DNA of 64,000 nt from Torreya grandis (Eukaryota > Streptophyta > Pinopsida > Cupressales > Taxaceae): contig JARHVA010001190.1 of assembly GCA_037957365.1 (NCBI GenBank), positions 2,555,001 through 2,619,000 of the forward strand, given 5' to 3'. The translations under genes and the position numbers were made by a program. Below are positions 35,921 through 47,400 of the stretch, piece by piece. Numbering within the stretch: the first letter of the stretch is position 1; each line of letters begins with the position of its first letter. The notes under the pieces were generated by a model, which had not been told where the DNA came from, did not search any database, and worked only from the letters and a program-made list of their open reading frames with translations.

Positions 35921-36654
35921 CACGGTTTTTTATTTGTATTAAAGTTTTTTCAAGGTTTTGTTTTTAATTTTCCATGTTTTTGTTTTTTTAAAAGTTGCGT
36001 GGTTTTTTGTAGTTCCATGGTTTTGATTAATAAAAAGTGGTTTTAGGGATTTAGTTTGGTATTTAGGTTTAAGTTTGTTTTTAATATTTCAATTTAGTTT
36101 TGTTTTTTAATATTAAGTCTTTTTGTATGGTTTTGTGTCATTTCAAAAAGTGATTAAATATTACTTTTTATAGTTTAGCATGTATTTTATTGTTTTTAAG
36201 TTTAAATTGAGTCTATAAAGTTAAAAAGAGTTTTTTAATGAAGTCCGTAGTTTTGGTATGTTTTTAAGTCTTTAAAGTTTTTCTATTATTTTAGTTTAGT
36301 TTTATTTTATAAAGTTATTATTGTGAGTCATATAAAAATAATTTAATTATAAAGTTAAAATAATTTTATAATGATTGATTTTGGAGTCATTTTAATATAT
36401 ATTATTTAAAAATATTTTTTTTTAGTATTTATTTTAGAATTTTATTTTTAGGTTTTTAAAAATTTTAAAGTGTTTTTATTGATAATTAGTTATGTATGTG
36501 TGCCTTTCTTTAAAATTTATGATATTCAAATAAGTATTGAAAAGTAATTTTCAATAAGGTAGAACTTTCAAAATCATATGTTTGTAATCAAATGTATTAT
36601 CGGTTGACATTGACATTCGAGTTTCTTGCTCTATGGTAGAACTAAAGGAGCAAA

Positions 36655-36953
36655 TGTTAGGAATTAGTCCTAACATGAGCGAATAAATATAATAATTATT
36701 CATGAGTTAGTGCAACAAATCTCGTAGTATTTTTAGGCAAGAGAGAATAAAGGTTGTTAGAACAACCATCCTATATTTGTGTTAGGAGAAGTTAGTTATT
36801 AGTTGTTAGAGAAACTAACTTGTTATAGGATAAATGGTTATATGGCCATTCTTATAAATTGTATTGTTCTTGGTTAAAAATATGTGTTGGTTGACTAATT
36901 AAATTATTGTTTCTGAGCCTTCATCTCTTCCCCCACCAGGGGCATTTTTAATA
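36655..36953 (+). repeat. F 3' LTR
   Basis: 299 bp starting TGTTAGGAATTAGTCC, preceded by a purine-rich tract and ending TTTTTAATA before the AGATG duplication. Confidence 0.93.
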
Positions 36954-39900
36954 AGATGAGCTTGGAAAACTAAGCATGGATTTGAGTACCTAGTATGTGA
37001 TTATAGATCTATGTAAAATTTCATGACCTAACCCTAAGTGGAAGTGTACTTATTCTGCTTATTTCTCTCTCCAATTAGGCCCCAATTAGGTCTTTAGGCC
37101 TATAAACTGAGTTTTGACTCTAATAAATGCCCACACAAGTGAAACTATGAATCAATGTTTGATTCACTTTCCATACCCACTGACCATGCTCCATGTCAAA
37201 TTTGGGCTTCTCAAACCTTGTATAGATGGGTGAACCAAGGAATGGCCAAAACCCTAGCTTAGGTGCTTGTTCAGGTTTGAGAGGTAATTGGAGTAGTTTC
37301 TCAAAAAAGTTTCAAGTTATAATGCTTGATTATGGTTTTTTTAGGCCTACAACATCATAATACAACTCAATCTATTGAAGAGAGGCTCTCTAAGAGTACT
37401 TTTAGGTCTGTAGATAGGCTTTTTGGACAACAAATAGTGGAGTCATGTCTTCTTTGACCCAACTTGGTGACTTGAAAAGCTCATATACCCTCTTAAGTGA
37501 TTTTTAAAGGTGCATATTGGTTATATGACCTCTTCTTATGCCTACAAAGCCTCTTTACTTGATTTAGAAGCTTGCCACAACCCTACACACTCACCATTAG
37601 GCCTACAATCATGCTTCTAGGTCAAATTCGTATAACATATTCTTCCCATATGCCACAAAATACCATATCCAGATGCCCATGAGACATTTTAAGGTCACCA
37701 AAGTCATTTGAAGGTCAAAACATTCCATTTTAAGGCATTTTATGGCATATATGTCTCGTCAAGTCATTAGAAGTTTTCTTGGCAACTTGTGAGCACTTTG
37801 TAGTCTTAACAATGGTTCATAAAGACTAGGGCCTCTTTCTCTCTCCTAATGACACAATATAGAATTATGGAGACCCATACAACATATCTAAACACCATTT
37901 AGTCCCATACAAAAGGTCAACATAAAAATGAACACAATAAAGATCTTCTCAGGCTAGGTATGCTGTGTTTAGTGAGTTTAAGAGAGAGTTTAGGCTTGAA
38001 AGTGCTATCTTAGAGTTTGGTTTAAGTTACCAATGGTTTATTTAGGTCTATAAAACCTCATGTGAGGTTATTCAACACTTGTCAAACATCTTGACCCCTC
38101 AAATCTCTTAGAACATACATAGTCCCCTCATGAGGGTTTGTGATCAACCTTGCAAAACATACCCCAATAGATGGTTATGGCAAATTTTCTTTCATTTCAA
38201 AGCATGAAAAGGATTCAGAGACACCTTCCATGGATTTTGATCACCTTATACATTACACATGCCAACCCAAATAATCAACTTCAATCAACATTGCATCCTT
38301 CTTCTCACTATTTGTACCAAAAGTTTCTTGGTTGTAGGTGTACATTAGGCATCTAGATTGTACTTTTAGATTGGAAAATATTTCAACAAAGTTATTGAAA
38401 CTTTTGATATTATTGAAAACTATTTAAGTGTACTAAAAATCCTTTTTATATCCTTTATGCCTACATCCACTCACAAGAAATAAAACCTCGTAACAATTCT
38501 ACATAGAGGCCCGTGTGTGTAGGTTTAGGCCTACCAAGCCTAAAAAGACTTATCAAAACCTGAAATTACCTTCATTAAAATTGAATAAAATATATAGGTC
38601 ATGCTAAAATTTTAGAGTCACTTTCATGTATTTTTATCTTTCCTTCATACCTTTTGACCCTCAATCACAAATAGGCATCTCTCTTATTTGACAAGACATG
38701 GTTGTAGGTGCTAGTTTTGGCATTGTGACTGTAGGCTTTAAGATGGATTTTTTTCATCAATCTCTTTGATCTTATTTTAGGTCCTATTTTATCTCCAGTG
38801 ACTCCATACACTTTTCTTATTCACTTGAGGCCCAACTCCAATTCACACATTGCATTCAATTCTCTCTCATGCTCTCACATAGGTTGTAGGTCTGTTTGGG
38901 TTTGTTGATTATTTGAGTGCATAATAGGTTTTCAATGGCATATTTTCCCTCTATTTGACCTGTGAACATTACCAAAGTTTATACACATGACATCCACCCC
39001 TTTTTTGACCTTTAAACCTTAGCTTTTAAGCAAGATTCTTCTCATTTCATGTGAAAAAGAGACCTACAGGTCTGCAAACCTTTAGGTCTAATTTAAAAAA
39101 AAATCATTTTAGACTTTTGTCCCATGAAATTTGGATCATGTTAGTACTAAAAACAAACCTCTAATGTCTCATACCATGCTTCATGGGGTTGTGACCTTCA
39201 TATAACACTTTTAATGCAACATTTGGCACCTCCTTTGTTTACCTATGTGGTGGCAAACCTATACACAATCTCAAACACTTTATGACAATGGACTTATCTT
39301 GATGAGTTGGTGATGAGAGGGTCAAAATTTCTAGGGTCCATCTATATATCTGATATGTCATTGCATCTCACATGAAACCACTACCTATCCATTCACATTC
39401 TCATTAGACATTGATTCTCATTTGATGACTATTATGAGCTTGTAGGTCCACATTTATACCTTATGTTGTTAGGCTCCATTGAATGAGCCATTAGAGTGAC
39501 CATGCTACTCCTCTTTTCATTAGTCTTTGGTACATCTCAACTTACGACTTCATTTGGGCAAACTAGTCTCTTTCCCCCTTTAAGACTGTAACAAACCAAT
39601 GTACGCATGTTAGACTCTATTAGGTGCAAATCCTCAAGGTCAAGGGTTATTTTATTTGTGAATATTTTGTAAGACATTGAAGGCAATATATATTCATTAA
39701 TTCAAACCATCCACATATGAAACCTCATAAAGACTTCAAGAAGACTGCCTACAACTTCATTGAGGCCTACACTTAGCACAAATGAGGTTTTGCTTACTCT
39801 CCACTGCCACACATGCAAAAATAAAAGATGGAAGATGATCTGAGGGGATTAGAGAAGGCCTAAAAATACTTGAGAAAAACCTTCATTTATCACTAATAAG

Positions 39901-40776
39901 TTAATATTTTCACTGGAAGTGCTCATAATTGAGCCTACAAAGTTTTGATAGGGTTTAAGACCACCGTACCTTCTTAAGGATTGTTCATAAAGGAGGGGCC
40001 AAAAATATTATAACTATATCCATGGATTTTAAGACCCTTAGGACCCCCTCCTCTGGTAAATTTTTTAGGTCCCAACTCTCTTTGTGTTGTATATACCAAA
40101 CATGTGAATGTGGCCTTTGTGAGTTTTCCAAGGAGCCAATAGAAGAAAGGAAACATTTTATGCCTTCTTTGGACCTATACTTGAACTCCAAACATATATT
40201 TGACCTAGGGAGATGAAGAGGCATCTCATGAATCATTTTAATCTATAAATAAGCCTTCATGATCTGTACAAGTGGATGGCTAGCCTCTTCTAAGTGTTGA
40301 AACTCAATTGTAATTGCTTTTCTTCATTTGGAATTGACTTATCATGAAAAGTCTGCCAACCTCACATTATAACATTATTCAAAAAAAAATTTAAAGCACA
40401 TTTATATGCAGTCTTCCCTTTTGGGGTATTAAAGTGTTTTTTTGACAATTTTACACAAGCTAATGACCTATAGAAGAGTTTGAAAATGACTTATTGACCT
40501 TGAACATGCCATGAAACCTATTTTGGTACTTGTACATACTGGAGGGAGTATTATATGACTTTGACACATGAAATATGAATTAAGAAGACACCCTAAACTC
40601 CTAGTATCACTTAAACCATCCTGAAGCATGACATGAAGTGACTTAGACGAACATAGAATCAAGATGAACATTACCTTAAACTTATCAAATTTACCTTAAA
40701 CTATGCTAACATGCATTTCAAAAGGAAGAATTTTATGACCCTATCCTATGGTAGCCAAAATTTGGCTAACATAACC

Positions 40777-41760
40777 TAGAAATTAACTTTTCTCCATTAG
40801 TTTGGATATGATTCTGAATGCAATCCTTTTTCTTCCAAATCATCTACTCCTTTTTTTTACATGGGCATATTCTCACATATGTCCTAGTTTTTGGCAAGTT
40901 TGAAAAAGCAAAGAAGAGTCTCCATATTATATAACCTAAATATGATCACCAAACTTGGATGAAAACTTTATATAAGCTGATAAGACTATCCATAAAAGCG
41001 TTCATACAAAATTTCACATATAGGTGTATTTTTCTGGGTTTAGTGACTACATAAAAAACTAAGAGTTGTCAAATTTTTTTCATGATCCCTATCATGATTT
41101 CATAATTTCAAAATTCCAAAGGAAATCCAGGCAATCTACCCAAATGAGTAGAATATTTATATTTTCTTTGTCAGGATCAAATCCCAACTTACATTTTCTC
41201 CAATGTAGCCCTATTTTCCCAAGGAAATAAGGTCCTCCCACCAATATTTTGGAACATCTTCATGGATAGAGAATGATATTAAAAAATAAACTTTTTATAA
41301 TAGTAGATATTTCATATTTCCTTTTAGGTCTTCATTTTCTATCAACCCAACTCTTGAAAGTATCTATATTAGGTATATCTCCCATAAATTTTCCAATAAA
41401 TGTATTTTTCATTCTTGAAAACAATCTATTGACCACCAAATGAGTGATTTTCAGTTGGAAACTATTTTCATCTGACAAAGGTTCCAAATAAAGGACCTCA
41501 ATAGTTGTTTGGTCTAGTTTTTTCCCTTGCACTCTTTTTGTTCACATTTTATTCTCCTTATTAGTATTCTTTTTCCTGATTCCCTCTTAAGTTCAACCTT
41601 GTAGCCAAATCAAAATTCTCTTTTTCTATGTCTTAGGCTCTAAGGGTGCCACACTGGTTCTTTGTCTTTAAAAATTCTTTAGTTTGCATTAGAGTTTTAG
41701 GATCCTCCCTTCTCAAGATCATCATCAACACTTTTTCTTGCCTAGTGACCATTTTCAAAT
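40777..41760 (-). pseudogene. LINE ORF1 N-terminal region, DUF4283-like (decayed)
   Basis: On the minus strand the N-terminus lies near 41746. A KLDQTTIEVLYLEP segment, then FIGKFMGDIP and FKSWVDRK, lie at 41530-41335. Near 41140-40990 is a GRLPGFPLEFxNYEIMI block followed by QLLVF and KIHLYVKFCMNAF. That series matches the RNA-binding-type DUF4283 domain at the front of plant LINE ORF1 and related proteins. It carries several stops and at least one frameshift. Its frame runs through the TAACC target into 23317-23232, so B interrupted this LINE. ORF1 would bind LINE RNA. Confidence 0.7.
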
Positions 41761-42156
41761 TCAGTCAGGAGTAGTGATAGGTAGTCCTAGATATTTAAAA
41801 GCTTATTTTAAATATTCCTTTTTACTCTTGAAAAATTTACATCATTGTATTTGATTACAATAATAAATGATATGGTAAATGATAACGGTGATGAAAAACC
41901 TAGATAAAAAATGTGTGTTACAATATATCCTCTTTTAATGATTATTTGGAGATAACTTTTACAATATATCCTCTTTTAATGATTATTTGGAGATAAATTT
42001 TACAATAAGACATTCTTCTTGATGCATGTCATTTTGGATTGCTTGTTTTTTTCATTTTCATTCTCTCAATTTTTTGCATTTGCCTTTGAAATCAATTGCT
42101 TCATCCCAAGTGTCTTTAAATTATTGATGTTACTTGGTTTATTTTTTGTAAAAAAT
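41761..42156. repeat. Spacer with 41-bp tandem duplication
   Basis: A 41-bp unit (TTACAATATATCCTCTTTTA and the following 21 bases) occurs at 41918-41958 and 41959-41999, with the start of a third copy to 42007. One base differs. The rest is AT-rich, possibly the LINE 5' untranslated region, with no coding signal. Confidence 0.7.
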
Positions 42157-42749
42157 TGAAATTAATAATTTTAAGTAAAGAGTATGCAATAAAATAAATA
42201 TTCAACATAAATATATACCATAAAATAATAGAGTCAAAAAAATTTTCAATGAGAAAATTGGTACACCAAAATAAAATTTGACATGTTATTGAAAGACGAT
42301 CCACATAATTTACTAGATAACACAATGTGCATAAAATTTCTTTTAAGAGAGAATCAAAGTGAAGATAATAAAATATATAAAAGATAATAAAACAAGCTAG
42401 AAAAATCTAAAACATTGTCATAAGAGATCCATAGACTCTCTAAATAGAATGGATAAAAAATGTTACAAAATAACTCTAATAATTGCATTAGTCAACCTTC
42501 CAAATGTGTGCCTAGTGCCTTTATTTATAACAGAGTGATGGTAAGTGAGTGCAAAGTAATTATAAATTTAGATATAATATTTAAATCTAATATTCCTCAT
42601 AATGAGGAATATATCTAATGATATAAAGTAGGTGAAGGATACATGCCATCTCATATTATCTAGATTATATCAATTAAAAATTCACACAAGAATAAATAAT
42701 ACAAAACTTAGAATATTTAAAATATATAAAGAAAAATTAATCTCCAATA
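42157..42749 (-). repeat. G left (3') LTR
   Basis: 593 bp, beginning TGAAATTAATAATTTTAAG and ending CTCCAATA on the plus strand. It pairs with 47401-48000. Confidence 0.65.
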
Positions 42750-45074
42750 TTCTCCCTAAAAATTTAGTTTGGAGGTGAAAAAAGAGGAGAAAACCTTAAG
42801 ATAAAAGGGAGGTTTCACTACTCAATACTCACTATTTATGACAACATCCTTCATGATGAACAAATAGAAAATTATAACATTTTTTGAAAAGAAGGAAGAA
42901 CATAGATGTATTAAAAAATACTGCAAAGTTGTAGGTGAAGTCATTGATAATCTCCCATGAAATCTCTTTGGAAAAGAAGGTCACTTCTATTTGGAATAAA
43001 TACCAACATAAGGAAGATTATGATAAAATATTCACTTTAACCTACAAAACATAAAATCTTACACTAATCTTAGATTAAAGAAAAAGATGCCATAAAATAT
43101 AATCTACATTATTTAATATAGTAAAATTAAATCTAATAAGAGCCATAAGGATCAAAGAGACAACTTCCATAACAAAAATAGTTCCAATGAAAGACTTAAT
43201 GAGTAAATAGAAAATTTTCATTACAAAGTGCTAATTCCATTTTGAATAGTTGGTAAAAAAAAAAATGATACCATATGCATATCCTTCCTTCAAAAATTTA
43301 AGGGTAGAAGATAATACAAAATCACACAAAAAAAATTATTTAATAAATTAGCCTCAAAACAACATTTTTCTTTGACAACTTATGATAAAAAGTAAGCTCA
43401 AAAGTAAGAAAAATAATCATAACTCTAACCACAAAGATGAAAAAGATGTAATTTCCAATAATTAGTAATATCATGCCAATCTTAACATAATGATCACAAA
43501 TTGTAATTTTTTACACTAAAATATTAAGAGTTTATAGAAGATCATAGATATATTAAAACATACTATGATTAGCTTTGAAAAAATGCAAAAAATAATATAA
43601 ATTTTAACCAAAGAAATGATATAAAAATAATGTTTGACATTTCAAAAAAAATATCTTACATATTTCAATTGAAGACTTACGTAAATATGGCACAATAATT
43701 TTTTTAATATAAAAAAACTTTAGGGATCTAAATTTATTTATCAATAAATTGAGTGGATTGAATTATTTTTCAAACAATGAGAAAATCATGTTTATTTACC
43801 ATAAGAATCACAAAGATGTAATTTATAACATTTAACAATATCATGCCCATATTATTACAATATTTACTTAGATATATAAATATACTATTATACACTTGAC
43901 AATGTTAGTCTTAACCTATCTTGACCTTACATTATTTGTGTGTATACATATGGCTCTTATATACCTTTATCTCCTATCCATTTGCCTTATATGGGCCCAA
44001 CCTTCCTAATTTTGCTATCATTCACCTATATGAATTTTATATTTTGTGCCTAAACTTCTTGTTTTTCTAATCAGATTGTCTCTTGATTATAAGATCACTA
44101 TTTCCCACTTTTTGGATGCCTCCAATTATACTCACATGGATCCAGATAATTGAAGCTATCCACTTGTGTTTAATCTATCCATGCACCTTGCAACGATCAT
44201 TTAAAAAATTAAAATAATTCCTTTGGGTTAACCCATATGTTTCACATGTTGGTGGCATGAGAAGTTACTCAAAGAGTCTTCTATTTATATAAAATATGTC
44301 AAATCCTATTCTCAAGATGGAAAAAAATCTATATAACAACTACCAAGAGGTTATTTGTATTTTTGCACATCGAGAGAAATATCCCTAAACCTCCAAAATT
44401 AGAGATCATTCATAAGGAAAAAGCCCTACCCAAGTGTAAAACACTTAGGACAAGTCAAGTTTTCACATTTTAACTGTCGAAAATTAGATTATAGGTTACA
44501 TCCATTTTAAATGAGCAGTACTGAACACATACAAATAAATAGAAAAAATACATACAATTTGAGCCATTTTTAGATTGTTAGAAAGATAAGAAGCACTCAA
44601 TTACTCAACATGGGTGGTAGGGGTTAAATCAACCAATCTTTTTCGTTCTCTTTTTAAGGTAAACCTAGTATCAAACATAGAGCCAGGGTTTCAAAGTGAA
44701 GGAAAAAATTAGACTTGTACACAACATCAAGATTTTGGTATTACATAAAACAATGATATACAAGTAAGTGTAGTGATATGTGAATAAATAATTTGGCACA
44801 AACCACAAGGACATTTTCATTAGGATTTAAGCAATTACAAATTTTGCATGCATCTAGTAGCTACCAAATTCATCTAAGCAGGTCTAGACAATCACTTTCC
44901 ATATCTGAGTGACCCTTGATCTAGTGTCAGTCCTTTCTACCTCTTTCACATAATCTTAGACTTAGACAATATAGTAACAAACTAAGTACCTTTTTTAAAT
45001 AGGTACTTTTTCTTACCAGAGTTCTAACCGGTCTTGGACATAATCGAGGGCCTAGATCTCCAAGTGATCATCTA

Positions 45075-45205
45075 TCACAAATACCAAATTTACCAATAAT
45101 GACCACAACTAGCTTGAGAATACCATCAATAACTAAAACTGGCTTGAGAATATCAATGATCAATCATAACTAGCCCAAGAATACCAATTATTGGCCACAA
45201 TCAAC
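45075..45205. repeat. Three to four 38-bp tandem units
   Basis: Units follow the pattern ACCANAACTAG-CTTGAGAATACCA with a period of about 38 bp, starting near 45090, 45127 and 45164, with a truncated unit near 45075. They adjoin the tRNA-like patch. Confidence 0.6.
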
Positions 45206-45214
45206 CTTTGATAC

Positions 45215-45276
45215 CATACTGAGATTTGAACTTGGGTGGTGGTTGAAATAACCAAGTCATTTTACCAACTTATCCA
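45215..45276 (-). other. tRNA-like pol III promoter patch (possible SINE head)
   Basis: On the minus strand, GGATAAGTTGGTAAA (A-box-like, 45275-45261) is followed about 30 bp later by GTTCAAATCTC (B-box-like, 45231-45221). The order and spacing fit a tRNA-derived SINE head. No cloverleaf is evident and no poly-A or target duplication was found, so the identity is tentative. Confidence 0.35.
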
Positions 45277-46314
45277 CATCTCATCAGTAACAAACTAAGT
45301 ACCTTAGTCTTGTTAGTTATTTTTATAAATAGTAACATGGAATTGAACATTCACTTGTACATTCAATTTTTTTTAATTTAGACATATCTAAGTCAATCTA
45401 AATATTTAAAAGTTCTATCTTATTTAGATACATTAATAAAAAATAAGGTAAATCCACTCATTATTTTTAATATTTTAAAATAAAGTATTAGAAAAATAAT
45501 ACTTATATTGATTTTTAGATCCAAAAACACTATGATGAGCCTCAAATTATAACTTTATATCAACTTTAGAGTCATTAAAACAAAACACTTCCAAAATTTG
45601 AAGTAGTTTTAAAATAAATAGGCTGAACAATGCTATTTTCATATTTTCATATTTATTAAGATATGTAATCCATTGATTTCATGAATTAAAACTATGATTA
45701 GAAAAATAATTTTAAAAAATGAATACATTATTTATTAGAATGAGAAGCTAAATCACATTGAGTATCAACATTAGAAAATTGACATTTAAAAAAAAATTTA
45801 ATTTGACTATTAAGAGTGTCAATTAGATTTTATATATTACCCTTTTGTTTGTCATGTGAGTTTTGAAATATATGAATAATCCTATCTTGACATTCAATTT
45901 AACATTTAAAAATAACAATTTCATTGTCTTTTGAAGAAAAAAGTTGCTTAATAAATTTTAACTTATAAAATCAATGTCAATTTAAAAGCCATAGAAAATA
46001 ATAAATAAATGGAAAAATTTAATATTTTCTTTGAAAAAAATTAACTATAAAGAAGATAATGGCTTATCAAAAAATCAATATTAAAAAATACTTACCACAT
46101 TCTCTTAAAAATACATTTCTTGTTATTTTTTTAATATTAAATAGTTAATTTAAAGGTTATATTTAAAATAATGATAAACAAATAATTAATCTAAAAAATT
46201 AAAGGTAAGTATGACGTCAATTAAAATATTATAAAAATAAATTTCAAATAAAAATGAATATCAAAATTTAAAAAAAAGATATATAGAATGAAAAGTATAT
46301 GCATCAATTAATTT

Positions 46315-46350
46315 ATGTGTGTGTGAGAGAGAGAGAGAATATATATATGT
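46315..46350. repeat. (TG)n(AG)n(AT)n simple-sequence patch
   Basis: TGTGTGTGTG, then GAGAGAGAGAGA, then ATATATATATG: a compound microsatellite. Confidence 0.9.
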
Positions 46351-46691
46351 TATAGCTTGTAAATATTTAAAATAACATTATAAAAATATAGAGTAAATAT
46401 TAAAGATAGATAAAACAAATTGCAAAAACTATTTCATTCCAAAAAATGAAAAAAAAAAAAATCTTTAATTTAGTTTTATTTATTTAAGAAAGATTTTTTA
46501 AAATAAAATAGAATTTAATTAGTTAAAATACAAAACAAATTAAAATAAGAATTCCTGATTGTTACCCATGCACAATTGAAGAAATAAGTCATTAAAAAAA
46601 AAGAATATGCAACCCAACAATAACATCAAAGAGAAGGAAACATCTATTACAAAGAAAAATATAAGACAAAAATAACAACATAGGGAAAGAA

Positions 46692-46719
46692 ACACAACAC
46701 ACACACGCATGCACGCACG

Positions 46720-46777
<58 letters not shown>
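46692..46777. repeat. (CA)n microsatellite with CG-containing steps
   Basis: The tract has a pure (CA) run of about 25 dinucleotides (46728-46777). It is preceded by ACGCATGCACGCACGCACGCGCGC (described by position: 46704-46727), almost all alternating purine-pyrimidine. The minus-strand open frames here code only for Cys-Val repeats and are artefacts. Confidence 0.95.
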
Positions 46778-46778
<1 letters not shown>

Positions 46779-47388
46779 TTAAAAAAAACAACTACAATTA
46801 GAAAGAAACAACAACATACAAAAAAAGAAGAAGAAAAAATAAGAAACAACAATAACATAATGATAGAAGCAAAAACAACAAAAAATCAATTATAGTAATA
46901 AAGAAACAACATACAACAAAGATAGAAGAAAAATAAAAATAACAATAACATAATAATAGAAGCAACAACAACAAACAAATAAAATAAAAAATAAAAATAC
47001 ATAGAAGCAGTAGGAAAGGAAGAGCACCACCACCAAAGGAAAAAATATATTATTGTTTAAGGTATAAACCCCCAAAATTACCAAACTAAAAGTTAAAAAT
47101 GAGTGTGCACGGAGACAAACAAGATATTTAAAAAGTGTTTTAGTATTAATTATTGTGTGCAAAACAAAAAAAGATGTTCTAGATTTCTATGTAATTTTAT
47201 TATTAAAAAAAATAAAGAAAAGTCTCTTTTTATCTCAAAGAATGCTTAAACAAAACAAAACAATTTATGTAAGGGTGTTAACCCTTGTAAAATAAAATGT
47301 CAAAAAACAATGGTGGCTTAAGAAATAAAGATGTATCTCCTCTTCCATCAAATGCATTGCACACTTAAATACAATATTCAACAATATA

Positions 47389-47400
47389 ACTCTAATAACA
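47389..47400 (-). other. G primer binding site (decayed)
   Basis: On the minus strand, TGTTATTAGAGT directly follows the LTR end TTTCA; it matches 9 of 12 bases of TGGTATCAGAGC. Confidence 0.45.

Larger units (their letters stand above)
34640..36953 (+). mobile_element. F: compact Copia-type non-autonomous LTR element
   Basis: 299-bp LTRs at 34640-34938 and 36655-36953, beginning TGTTA[C/G]GAATTAGTCC and ending TAATA, about 90% identical (about 30 differences counted). A PBS-like TGGGATCAGAGT lies at 34941-34952, two bases after the LTR and two mismatches from the initiator-Met site. A purine-rich ACTAAAGGAGCAAA precedes the right LTR. The target duplication is AGACG (34635-34639) versus AGATG (36954-36958), one CpG-type change. 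The 1.7-kb interior has no Copia gag-pol. It lies within the right LTR of B, so it is the youngest layer of that stack. Confidence 0.93.
23318..40771 (-). mobile_element. B: giant LTR element with a non-gag ORF
   Basis: Direct repeats 23318-27739 and 33368-40771 (the latter split by F) begin T[G/A]TTATAG and end GGCTAACA or AGCTAACA. A 5-bp duplication TAACC is intact at 23313-23317 and 40772-40776. Without F the element is about 15.1 kb. The 5.6-kb interior carries one long minus-strand ORF (27999-about 30320) and no recognisable Gag, RT or integrase. TATA boxes on the minus strand lie about 670 bp from the low-coordinate end of each LTR. Element C at the right of the window is related. It is probably a non-autonomous Gypsy derivative (LARD-like). 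Confidence 0.93.
33368..40771 (-). repeat. Element B right (5') LTR, split by F
   Basis: LTR sequence 33368-34639 and 36959-40771 totals about 5.1 kb after removing F and one target copy. It keeps about 670 bp that the left LTR has lost. The minus-strand TATA box (TATAAATA) is at 34049-34042. Its first bases read TATTATAG instead of TGTTATAG. It ends GGCTAACA before TAACC. Confidence 0.93.
42750..47388. other. G interior, no coding preserved
   Basis: Extremely AT-rich, with long A and T runs and stops in all frames. Within it are a tRNA-like patch with repeats (45075-45276), a GT/GA/AT simple-sequence patch (46315-46350) and a CA tract (46692-46777). I see no Copia motif. Confidence 0.5.

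Noticed and set aside
45221..45275. A true tRNA gene
   Set aside because: Only A-box-like and B-box-like words are present; no acceptor stem or anticodon arm can be drawn.
46540..46858. Two minus-strand open frames with long Cys-Val runs
   Set aside because: They are translations of the (CA)n microsatellite and adjacent A-rich DNA, not proteins.
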